This document shows, in pieces, positions 1 to 5,566 of a stretch of DNA of 15,832 bases (within the stretch, counting starts at the first letter, position 1; the number at the start of each line of letters is the position of its first letter). The notes beneath the pieces are model-generated. The model made no database searches and was not told the origin of the DNA. It saw only the letters and a list, made by a program, of their open reading frames with translations. This DNA is from Candidatus Peribacteraceae bacterium (GTDB lineage: Bacteria; Patescibacteriota; Gracilibacteria; Peribacterales; Peribacteraceae). The stretch is from assembly GCA_028717505.1 (NCBI GenBank), contig JAQUNQ010000014.1, positions 1 through 15,832 on the forward strand. Reading direction: 5' to 3'. A program made the translations under genes and the position numbers.

Positions 1-14
1 TTCTCGTTTTTCCT

Positions 15-209
15 GTGCCCAAGCAGAAGTCACACAGCGGCGCCAAGAAGCGCATCCGTCGGACGGGTAGCGGGCGTTTTGCCTGCAAGCGCCGCGGGCG
101 CAGTCATCTCCTGCAGCAGAAGAGCAGGCGCCAGAAGCGCCTCCCGCGGACGCTCGTGCCCCTCGGGTCCAATCAGCAGAACCTGCGTTCTCTCCTTCCC
201 TACCTCTAG
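15..209 (+). CDS. rpmI: 50S ribosomal protein L35
   Basis: Structural protein of the large ribosomal subunit. The 64-residue product matches the usual L35 length and shows the family pattern: an N-terminal KxKxHSGAKKR segment (residues 3-13), a TGSG turn (17-20), a basic GRSHLLQQKS stretch near residues 28-37 and the conserved C-terminal LLPYL. The start is a GTG directly before PKQKSHSG. No Shine-Dalgarno site is visible in the 14 upstream bases, which are T-rich, but the window begins there, so upstream context (infC is common in this operon) cannot be checked. rplT follows. The ancestral rplT start probably lay only 3 nt after this stop codon, and a palindromic insertion has since moved it about 57 nt downstream. 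Identity is secure; only the GTG start carries some doubt. Confidence 0.95.
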   Translation: MPKQKSHSGAKKRIRRTGSGRFACKRRGRSHLLQQKSRRQKRLPRTLVPLGSNQQNLRSLLPYL

Positions 210-212
210 AGC

Positions 213-222
213 ATGCGCGTCA
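213..222 (+). repeat. Remnant copy of the rplT 5' end (direct repeat)
   Basis: The ten bases ATGCGCGTCA are identical to the first ten bases of rplT at 270-279, 57 nt downstream and in the same reading frame. The remnant lies 3 nt after the rpmI stop, a natural place for an ancestral rplT start, and runs straight into a palindrome that shares its final GTCA. Read as a start it would give a 10-residue mini-ORF ending in TGA at 243-245. Ten bases can match by chance, but the same arrangement recurs upstream of korA. Confidence 0.7.
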
Positions 223-246
223 TGGTTCGACAGCGCTCACCATGAC
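219..246 (+). repeat. 28-nt palindromic element, copy 1
   Basis: Perfect 8-bp inverted repeat GTCATGGT / ACCATGAC around a 12-nt centre. It differs from the copy at 3748-3775 by one base (A versus T in TTCGAC[A/T]GCGCTC). The core resembles the widespread REP-like intergenic palindromes with a TTCGAC...GCTCA core; that link is from memory and was not searched. It sits in the rpmI-rplT gap and as RNA could form a hairpin about 23 nt before the rplT start. Confidence 0.8.
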
Positions 247-269
247 ACATCCTCTCCTTCTTTCCTCCC

Positions 270-611
270 ATGCGCGTCAAGCGAGGCATTGTCCGGCATC
301 GTCGTCATCAGAAGATCCGCAAGCTTGCGCGCGGGTACCGCGGCATGCGGAGCACGACTTTCGCCAAGGCGAACGAAGCCGTGATGAAGGCGGGACAGCC
401 CGCGTACCGCCATCGCCGGAGGAAGAAGCGCGAGTTCCGCTCGCTCTGGATCATGCGTCTGAATGCGGCGCTCCGCGAGCGCGGTCTCAAGTACTCGACC
501 TTCATCAAGGCGTTGAAGCAGCACAAGATCGTCCTCGATCGCAAAGCCCTGAGCGAGCTCGCCATTCACGAGCCGAAGGCGTTCGAGGCGGTGATCAAGG
601 CTGCGGCATGA
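270..611 (+). CDS. rplT: 50S ribosomal protein L20
   Basis: Large-subunit assembly protein that binds 23S rRNA; in several bacteria it also represses its own operon. The 113-residue length is typical. Family signatures include the basic N-terminus MRVKRG (1-6), the RHRRHQKI segment (9-16), ARGYRGMRSTTF (20-31), the RHRRRKKREFRSLWIMRLNAA core (47-67), then GLKYSTFI (72-79) and the LDRKALSELA stretch (89-98). The ATG at 270 gives the family N-terminus. The preceding bases are pyrimidine-rich (TCCTTCTTTCCTCCC) with no Shine-Dalgarno match. Between rpmI and this gene lie a remnant copy of its first ten bases and a 28-nt palindrome. These could change translational coupling with rpmI or give a local mRNA hairpin, which matters because L20 operons are often controlled at the RNA level. 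Confidence 0.97.
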   Translation: MRVKRGIVRHRRHQKIRKLARGYRGMRSTTFAKANEAVMKAGQPAYRHRRRKKREFRSLWIMRLNAALRERGLKYSTFIKALKQHKIVLDRKALSELAIHEPKAFEAVIKAAA

Positions 612-662
612 ACCTTCGCCAGAGACATATCTGAGAGGCGTCCAGGCATCAGCCGGGGAGCT

Positions 663-1064
663 TCATTTCGAGAGATCCCGGAGAAGTTTCTTCCCGTCCC
701 CGAAGAGTTGGGTGGCGATGGTATCGATGATGGCGCCGAAGATCGCGGCAAAAACGATGGTCCGCCAGAAAACCGGTGGATCCATCCATGTGTAGATGGT
801 GAAGTCGAGGTGGACGAAGGCCGCCATGAGCCCGCCGCGCAGGATGGGGTGAAAGCGGAGATCCCACAGAGGCAGACGGTTGAAGGGGCCCGCGAGCGTG
901 AGGAAGAAACCGAGCACGAGTCCATGGATGAAGAGCGCCGCGCGTATCATCGGCACGTTCTCCAGAAGTTCCCGCGGCAGGATCTGCGCGATGATGGCAG
1001 CCACCAGCACGGCGCTGCCGATGCAGAAAACTTTTCTCAGGATCATGGGGTGAGAGAAGATCAT
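663..1064 (-). CDS. Hypothetical four-helix membrane protein
   Basis: I do not recognise the family. The 133-residue product has about four hydrophobic segments, near residues 13-30, 39-59, 75-92 and 98-118, separated by short polar or Pro/Trp-containing loops (for example PLWDLRFHP around 64-72), and ends in a short basic tail, so it is very likely an integral inner-membrane protein. The start used is ATG at 1062-1064; a second in-frame ATG six codons later is possible. A GC-rich hairpin (1071-1089) lies 6 nt upstream of the ATG. The gene is convergent with rplT across about 50 nt and follows a second membrane protein gene on the same strand (57-nt gap), so the two may be co-transcribed. The opposite-strand open frame is Arg/Glu-rich and not protein-like. 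Confidence 0.75.
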   Translation of the reverse strand: MIFSHPMILRKVFCIGSAVLVAAIIAQILPRELLENVPMIRAALFIHGLVLGFFLTLAGPFNRLPLWDLRFHPILRGGLMAAFVHLDFTIYTWMDPPVFWRTIVFAAIFGAIIDTIATQLFGDGKKLLRDLSK

Positions 1065-1070
1065 GGTGCC

Positions 1071-1089
1071 ACGGGGAAACTTGCCCCGT
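1071..1089 (-). promoter_or_regulatory. GC hairpin just upstream of a start codon
   Basis: ACGGGG and CCCCGT form a 6-bp stem with a 7-nt loop. On the minus strand it lies between two membrane protein genes and ends 6 nt before the ATG at 1064. There is no T-run after it, so it looks more like a translation or processing element than an intrinsic terminator. Short stems of this strength occur by chance in GC-rich DNA. Confidence 0.35.
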
Positions 1090-1121
1090 AGCGTGCGCGG
1101 GATGCCTCAGAGAGTCAATTG

Positions 1122-1871
1122 CTAGATATTCGAACTCCGTAAGAATTCGCCGTACAGGAGGACGAGTGAGAGGGTGAAGAGGACAGTCGCGAGGCCGTTC
1201 AGGCCTGCCTCGAGGACATCGAGGAGGATGAGGAGGGGGAGATCCGCGGAGGCCGCGAGTTCCCGGAGGGGCAGGAGGAGGAGAGTCGGGGGCACGAAGA
1301 GCAGGAGGGCGAGGCCGAGGAGCTTCCGGAGGACGGTCCACGTCCGTCCCATCGCCACCTGCCTGCTGCGTCGCAGGGCTGCACGGTAGGAGCGTCCCTC
1401 CGCAATAATGATCACCGGGTAGAACGCGGTGCGCAGCGAGTAGACGATGCCGGGGATGACGAAGAGGATTGCCCAAAAGAAGGCGAAGCAGTCGCGGAGG
1501 ATGCTCGTGAGGAAGAGCGGGACAATGTACGTGGCTCCCTTGGAGCGCACAGTCCGGAAGGAAGTGCGTGCGCGGCCCGCTCGTGATGCTATGAGGCGCT
1601 TGCCCACAAGGATCACGCACGCGATTCCCCACGTGACGATGAGCACGAGGACGATCTGGAGCACGAGGAAGAGGAAATTGACGGGAGCGGAGAGGGGGAC
1701 AATGCCGAGGAACGAAGTCATGAGCCGCTCCTCGCGCGGGGTGAGGAGGGTGGTGAATGCCGCGAGGACGGCCATGGGGAGGATGATGAGCCACAGGAGG
1801 ACGCTCCCGAGGGCGGGCTGCTTACGGAGGAACTCCCATGACTGGCCGATGAGGGAGAAAACGGAGGGGAT
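1122..1871 (-). CDS. Multi-pass membrane protein, DUF975/GPDP-membrane-domain-like; start unclear
   Basis: About 249 residues with five or six long hydrophobic stretches. The pattern FVIPGIVYSLRTAFYP, then AEGRSYRAALRRSR and WTVLRKLLGL, resembles integral membrane families such as DUF975 and the membrane domain of glycerophosphoryl diester phosphodiesterases: a PGI turn, a family-wide 'EG.s...Al..S' helix, then more membrane helices. That resemblance is by eye only; the function is unknown. The protein-like part begins near PSVFSLIGQSWEFL (around 1866), where no ATG, GTG or TTG lies in frame. I list the ATC at 1869-1871 as the approximate beginning. The frame stays open to ATGs at 1965 and 2000, but there it overlaps a better-looking small gene, and the next internal ATG (1773-1775) would remove the first conserved helix. 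An AGAGGAG motif at 1889-1895 suggests initiation nearby. A +1 frameshift joining it to the upstream small gene is an alternative. Confidence 0.65.
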   Translation of the reverse strand: MPSVFSLIGQSWEFLRKQPALGSVLLWLIILPMAVLAAFTTLLTPREERLMTSFLGIVPLSAPVNFLFLVLQIVLVLIVTWGIACVILVGKRLIASRAGRARTSFRTVRSKGATYIVPLFLTSILRDCFAFFWAILFVIPGIVYSLRTAFYPVIIIAEGRSYRAALRRSRQVAMGRTWTVLRKLLGLALLLFVPPTLLLLPLRELAASADLPLLILLDVLEAGLNGLATVLFTLSLVLLYGEFLRSSNI

Positions 1872-1884
1872 ACTGCTGGGTGGT

Positions 1885-2061
1885 CTAGCTCCTCTGCGCC
1901 AGGATGTCGGCGACAGCTGCGCGGTCGAGCATTTGCTGCTGCTCGAAGGAACGAGGATCGAAATCATGATGCTGCAGGACGCGTACGTCTGCTCTTGCAT
2001 CCCCGACTGCCGTGTCGAGCATATCGAGTTGCTGCTGAATTTCTTGATTGTTCGTTCTCAT
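1885..2061 (-). CDS. Small hypothetical protein (58 aa)
   Basis: Unrecognised 58-residue polar protein starting MRTNNQEIQQQ, rich in Gln, Asp and Ala and predicted by eye to be helical, with no membrane segment or Cys. Codon use is similar to neighbouring genes (mostly GC-ending codons), and it reads more like protein than the competing frame over the same bases. It ends at TAG 1885-1887, beside the AGAGGAG motif, right where the downstream membrane protein should begin but lacks a normal start codon. It could be a separate gene translationally coupled to the membrane protein, or the soluble N-terminus of one protein split by a +1 shift. No Shine-Dalgarno site is obvious upstream of its ATG. 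Confidence 0.5.
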   Translation of the reverse strand: MRTNNQEIQQQLDMLDTAVGDARADVRVLQHHDFDPRSFEQQQMLDRAAVADILAQRS

Positions 2062-2158
2062 GAGTAGGGGGGATATTGTCGCAGGAGGAAGCGGACTTCT
2101 GCCTGCTTGACATCTAAAAATGCCGCCACATGGTACGCGAAAATTCTTGGGAAGCAAC

Positions 2159-3124
2159 TCACTTTCCTCTCTTCACCCGGATGAAGCCGGCGAGCTCCAC
2201 GGTGTGAAGGCTCTTCTCTTCCTTGGAGAGCTTGTCCAGCATGAGGTTCAAGCCGATGACATCCGAAGCCATGTGGCTGCACTGGATCATGTTCACGTGG
2301 TGCTTCTTCGCCTCCTCGAAGGTTTTCTCGGTGACGTGCATGGAGAGGATGGTGCCCACGCCGGCGCGCGATTGCGCTTCGAGGAATTCCTCGGGGCCGT
2401 TCGTGCCGCCCGTGAATTCCGTCGCCACCACTTTGCCCGGGCGGTTGCCCTTCCCTCCATTCACAATGATCGGCGGGTTACCCTTCTTCGCGTACCATTT
2501 GTACTCCGGAATTTCGAGGAGCGCGTTGAGGATCCCACCCAAGTCGTCGTACGGCTTCTTGCAGATCGTCTTCTCCACAAGCTCCCAGACGAGGTTGTCC
2601 GACGGCGTGTGGCAGTTGAAAGCGGGGATTTTCAACCACTCCGCTGCGCGCTCGGTGCGGAAGAGGTTGTCGGCGTGCACGGCGCGCCAGACGCGCTCGA
2701 CGCGTGGGCGAAGCATGGCCTCGCTATGGTTCTCTGGCACGCCCACGCCGCAGAGCAAATCGATCTGCAGGTCCATCACCTTGTCGAGGTCAGCCAGCGC
2801 ACGTCCTTCAGGGTGGTGGAGCATGACGGCATCGATCTTCTGTCCCTTGCTGCGCAGGTAATCGATGAGGAGGAGTTCCGGGGTCTCGATGTCCACGCCG
2901 ACGGCGAGCGTCTTCAGCTCCTCCTCTCCCGTGCCGCAGATGATGCGGCTGTCGGCGAAGGGGTTCCAGGTGCGCTCGGTGTCGAAGAGTTCCTTCTCCA
3001 TGCCCTCGAGCTTCGCGCCACGCTCCTTCGTCTTCTTGAGGAGCTTCTCGACGGCTTTCCGACCACGCGGATCAGCATCGATTCCGTGTTCGACGATCCG
3101 GTGAAAGAGGGCATTGAGCTTCAT
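2159..3124 (-). CDS. NIF3/DUF34-family metal-binding protein
   Basis: The 321-residue product resembles the NIF3 (NGG1p-interacting factor 3 / DUF34, YbgI-like) superfamily, whose members form ring-shaped oligomers with a di-metal site and whose enzymatic role is unsettled (GTP cyclohydrolase I-like and other activities have been proposed). Visible signatures are LLLIDYL (84-90), the DAVMLHHPEG segment with candidate metal ligands H103 and H104, FNCHTPSDN with H172 (169-177), and the C-terminal IQCSHMASDVIGLN block with H284 and D288 (280-293). The polar N-terminal 60 residues are longer than in YbgI. The start is the ATG at 3122-3124. The gene is transcribed away from the flavodoxin-korAB operon across a 119-bp divergent spacer, so joint regulation is possible but not shown. 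Family assignment is fairly confident; function is not. Confidence 0.75.
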   Translation of the reverse strand: MKLNALFHRIVEHGIDADPRGRKAVEKLLKKTKERGAKLEGMEKELFDTERTWNPFADSRIICGTGEEELKTLAVGVDIETPELLLIDYLRSKGQKIDAVMLHHPEGRALADLDKVMDLQIDLLCGVGVPENHSEAMLRPRVERVWRAVHADNLFRTERAAEWLKIPAFNCHTPSDNLVWELVEKTICKKPYDDLGGILNALLEIPEYKWYAKKGNPPIIVNGGKGNRPGKVVATEFTGGTNGPEEFLEAQSRAGVGTILSMHVTEKTFEEAKKHHVNMIQCSHMASDVIGLNLMLDKLSKEEKSLHTVELAGFIRVKRGK

Positions 3125-3216
3125 AACATCGGTCAGCCTACTCGCGGCCCTACTCCTCCTGCAAGGAAGTCATCCACTGAGCGGGATTTTTTTTCTCCGT
3201 TCCGGCGGAGAGGCGC

Positions 3217-3222
3217 TACAAT
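3217..3222 (+). promoter_or_regulatory. Candidate -10 box for the flavodoxin-korAB operon
   Basis: TACAAT, preceded by GC, lies 21 nt before the flavodoxin GTG. The -35 region is not convincing. A T8 tract (3187-3194) and a small hairpin (CTCCG / CGGAG, 3195-3210) lie just upstream. Similar GCTACANT strings precede trmD (7885-7892) and the DsbA-like gene (10409-10416, minus strand). Confidence 0.4.
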
Positions 3223-3243
3223 GGAGCCCTCTCCCGTACACGC

Positions 3244-3714
3244 GTGGCTTCCCTCCACATCATCTACTCCACGTCCACCGGCCACACGGAATACGTCGTC
3301 GATGCTCTCATCGACGCTCTCCGGGCGAAGGCGGCGAAGCTCAAGGTTGAGAAACAATATGCGGAGGCGGCGAAGCCGGAAGATCTCCTACGCGGGGACG
3401 TGCTCCTCCTCGCTTCGGGCACGTGGAACACCGGCGGCACAGAGGGGCAGCTCCACCCGCGCATGCATGCACTCCTCAAGGAGCGGGCGAAGGATGCCGA
3501 TCTCCAGAAGAAACCGTGTGCTCTCATTGCCCTCGGGGATGACCGCTACTACTACACCGCGCGCGCCATGGAGCACCTGCTGCAGTTTGTGACGAAGCAC
3601 GGCGGCGCCGTCGCCGATTCGCTTGTGATCGTGAACGAGCCCTATGGTCAGGAGGAAAAAGTGGCAAAGTGGGCGGAGAAGCTCCTCGCCAAGATTCCCA
3701 CTCTCGCCTCATGA
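3244..3714 (+). CDS. Flavodoxin
   Basis: FMN-binding electron carrier of 156 residues, typical for short-chain flavodoxins. It has the N-terminal beta strand and phosphate-binding loop (STSTGHTE, residues 9-16), the 50s loop SGTWNTGG (58-65) with a Trp that could stack on the flavin, and the 90s loop GDDRYYYTA (98-106) with three Tyr. The start is GTG at 3244, chosen because it puts the first beta strand at the N-terminus. Its stop TGA (3712-3714) overlaps the ATG of a remnant korA start (3711-3713), which shows that the genes were once joined by an ATGA overlap. Position directly ahead of a 2-oxoacid oxidoreductase makes it the likely electron acceptor or donor for that enzyme, in place of ferredoxin. 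Other flavodoxin-fold oxidoreductases are possible but fit less well. Confidence 0.85.
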   Translation: MASLHIIYSTSTGHTEYVVDALIDALRAKAAKLKVEKQYAEAAKPEDLLRGDVLLLASGTWNTGGTEGQLHPRMHALLKERAKDADLQKKPCALIALGDDRYYYTARAMEHLLQFVTKHGGAVADSLVIVNEPYGQEEKVAKWAEKLLAKIPTLAS

Positions 3715-3751
3715 CTCGTCTCGCCCTCAAAATCGTCGGCGCGCAGGGTCA
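3711..3751 (+). pseudogene. Remnant of the ancestral korA start
   Basis: Translates as MTRLALKIVGAQGH, matching the real korA N-terminus MRLSLKIVGAQGQ about 100 nt downstream. The last 17 bases (GTCGGCGCGCAGGGTCA, 3735-3751) are identical to 3833-3849. The upstream part differs mostly in ways that keep the amino acid or are conservative (Leu CTC/TTA, Lys AAA/AAG, Ile ATC/ATA, Ala/Ser). Its ATG overlaps the flavodoxin stop as ATGA, the same coupling seen between korA and korB. A palindrome interrupts it exactly at GTCA. Read through, it forms a 31-codon mini-ORF ending at TGA 3804-3806, 5 nt before the functional korA ATG. Confidence 0.85.
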
Positions 3752-3775
3752 TGGTTCGACTGCGCTCACCATGAC
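3748..3775 (+). repeat. 28-nt palindromic element, copy 2
   Basis: GTCATGGT (3748-3755) and ACCATGAC (3768-3775) are perfect 8-bp arms around TCGACTGCGCTC. It is 27 of 28 identical to copy 1 at 219-246. It interrupts the remnant korA start and is followed by about 36 nt of new leader, including GGTGA (3802-3806), before the intact korA ATG. Confidence 0.85.
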
Positions 3776-3811
3776 TCTCGGATGTCATTTTCTTTTTCAG
3801 CGGTGAAGCAC

Positions 3812-5566
3812 ATGCGTTTATCTCTCAAGATAGTCGGCGCGCAGGGTCAGGGGGTGAACTCCGTCGGCGAGATGTGCGCGAAGGGGCTCAAGCGGAGCGG
3901 CTACTGCGTGTTCGGATACCGCGAGTACATGTCACTCATCAAGGGGGGGCACAGCAGCTACCAGCTCGATGTCAGCGCGCAGCCGGTGCGCAGCTCCACG
4001 ACGCAGGTCGACGTGGTGGTGACGTTCAATCATCACGGCATCGGGAAGAACCTCCGGGATCTCCGGAAGGGCGGCATCCTCCTCCATCAGACGCCGCAGT
4101 GGAAATTCAAGAGGCCGGAGGATCAGGCATACGTCACGGAGCAGGGCATCCGCGTCATCGAGCTCCCCACGGAGGCCATTTTGCAGAAGCTGAAGGCCAA
4201 GCCGATCCTTGGCAACGTCCTCATTACGGCGGTGGTGTGGTCGCTCCTCGGGCAGAAAGAGGAGCAGCTCCGCGAGCTCGTGCGCGAGCAATTCGGACAC
4301 AAGAAGGATCTCCTCGAGCTGAACTTCGCCTGCATTTCGGAAGGCTTTGCCGTGAAGGAGCAGATTGCCTCCGGTCTCTCACTCCCGCTCCCGCAGCCCG
4401 ATCCCACATGGAAAGATCACCTCCTCCTCACGGGGAGCCAGGCGATGGGCCTCGGGGTCATCCACGCGGGGTGTCGCCTGTATGCCGGCTACCCGATGAC
4501 GCCCAGCAGCCCCCTCCTCACTTTCATCGCGAATATGCAGAACGAAACGGGCATGGTGGTGAAGCAGGCGGAGGACGAGATCACGGCGGCACAGATGACG
4601 GTCGGGGCGATGCACATGGGGACGCGCGCCGTCACGGCGACAGCGGGCGGGGGGTTCGATCTCATGACGGAGACGCTCTCCCTCACGGGCATCACCGAGA
4701 CCCCCGCGGTCTTCATTGTCGCCCAGCGGCCGGGTCCGGGGACGGCTCTTCCCACTTGGACGGCGCAGGGGGATCTCCTCATGGCGATCGGGAGCGGGCA
4801 TGGCGAGTTCACGCGCCTCGTGATGGCGGCGAGTGACGCGCAGGATGCCTTCGATCTCCTGCCGGAAGCGTTCAATTATGCGGAGGAGTATCAGATTCCC
4901 GTGATCGTCCTGACGGACAAGCAGCTTGCGGAGGCGCTCTTCACACAGCAGCCTTTCGATCAGGCGCGCGCGAAGCTCAAGCGCGGCAGGCTCGTCACGG
5001 AACCAGCCAGCTTGAAGAAGCTCCGGTCCTCCGATCGCTACGATCCCGCCGCTCCCGATGGCATCTCTCCGCGGTGGCTCCCCGGGAGCGAGGCGGCGGT
5101 CTACTGCGCGCAGGGGGATGAGCATAGCGGGGATGGTTCGGATTCCGAGGATGCGGAGAACGCGTGCCTCCAGGTGGAGAAGAGGATGAAGAAGGGGGTG
5201 GCACTGAAGGCGGCGCTGCCCGAGCCCCTCTTCACGGGTCCGAAGGAGCCGGAGACGCTCGTGGTGAGCTGGGGGAGCAACAGAGGCGTGCTCCAGGACG
5301 TCCTCGAGAGCGATGAACTGAAGGGGAAGAACATCGGCTACCTGCACTTCCAGTACCTCTGGCCGCTGAAGACGGAGCTCTTCGAGGCGCTGGCCGCCAA
5401 GGCGCGGAAGATCGTGCTCGTGGAGTGCACCTACGAGGGACAATTCAGCTCGCTCCTCCTGCGTGCGACCGGGCGGGCAGTGTCCCGCAAGATCCTGAAG
5501 TATGACGGGCGTCCGTTCTTCTACGATGAACTGAAGATGGCGCTCCTCTCCGCTCTCTCTTCATGA
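3812..5566 (+). CDS. korA: 2-oxoacid:ferredoxin oxidoreductase, fused gamma-alpha subunit
   Basis: Oxidatively decarboxylates a 2-oxoacid with CoA to an acyl-CoA, passing electrons to ferredoxin or flavodoxin, as a complex with KorB. The 584-residue length fits the gamma-alpha fusion type. Residues 1-190 are the gamma domain, with GAQGQGV at 9-15 and an IKGGHSSY loop at 43-50. A linker leads to the alpha pyrimidine-type domain (from about 205), with the family motif YPMTPSSP at 227-234, AEDEITAA at 253-260 and a QRPGPGT substrate-region loop at 305-311. A C-terminal domain from about 482 starts TLVVSWGS. ATG 3812 is preferred because it restores the family N-terminus and follows GGTGA by 5 nt; an in-frame ATG at 3782 would add ten residues derived from the inserted leader. 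It overlaps korB by 4 nt. Substrate (2-oxoglutarate, pyruvate or a branched oxoacid) cannot be read from sequence alone. Confidence 0.92.
   Translation: MRLSLKIVGAQGQGVNSVGEMCAKGLKRSGYCVFGYREYMSLIKGGHSSYQLDVSAQPVRSSTTQVDVVVTFNHHGIGKNLRDLRKGGILLHQTPQWKFKRPEDQAYVTEQGIRVIELPTEAILQKLKAKPILGNVLITAVVWSLLGQKEEQLRELVREQFGHKKDLLELNFACISEGFAVKEQIASGLSLPLPQPDPTWKDHLLLTGSQAMGLGVIHAGCRLYAGYPMTPSSPLLTFIANMQNETGMVVKQAEDEITAAQMTVGAMHMGTRAVTATAGGGFDLMTETLSLTGITETPAVFIVAQRPGPGTALPTWTAQGDLLMAIGSGHGEFTRLVMAASDAQDAFDLLPEAFNYAEEYQIPVIVLTDKQLAEALFTQQPFDQARAKLKRGRLVTEPASLKKLRSSDRYDPAAPDGISPRWLPGSEAAVYCAQGDEHSGDGSDSEDAENACLQVEKRMKKGVALKAALPEPLFTGPKEPETLVVSWGSNRGVLQDVLESDELKGKNIGYLHFQYLWPLKTELFEALAAKARKIVLVECTYEGQFSSLLLRATGRAVSRKILKYDGRPFFYDELKMALLSALSS

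Noticed and set aside
3187..3210. T8 tract followed by CTCCG/CGGAG hairpin as a terminator
   Set aside because: On the plus strand the T-run precedes the hairpin, the wrong order for intrinsic termination. On the minus strand the hairpin is followed by As, not Ts.
2120..3592. Long plus-strand open frame of 490 codons opposite the NIF3-like gene
   Set aside because: It is antisense to a well-supported protein, has biased Arg/Val/Leu/Asp composition and no family motif, and runs into the flavodoxin gene in another frame. Long antisense frames are expected from the GC-rich third positions here.
3644..3811. Upstream in-frame extension of korA reaching back into flavodoxin
   Set aside because: The extra 56 codons overlap flavodoxin coding sequence in another frame and translate the palindrome. 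The family N-terminus begins at 3812 after a GGTGA site.
4379..5443. Minus-strand open frame of 354 codons opposite korA
   Set aside because: It covers the alpha domain motifs of korA in antisense and has an implausible Arg/His/Leu-rich composition.
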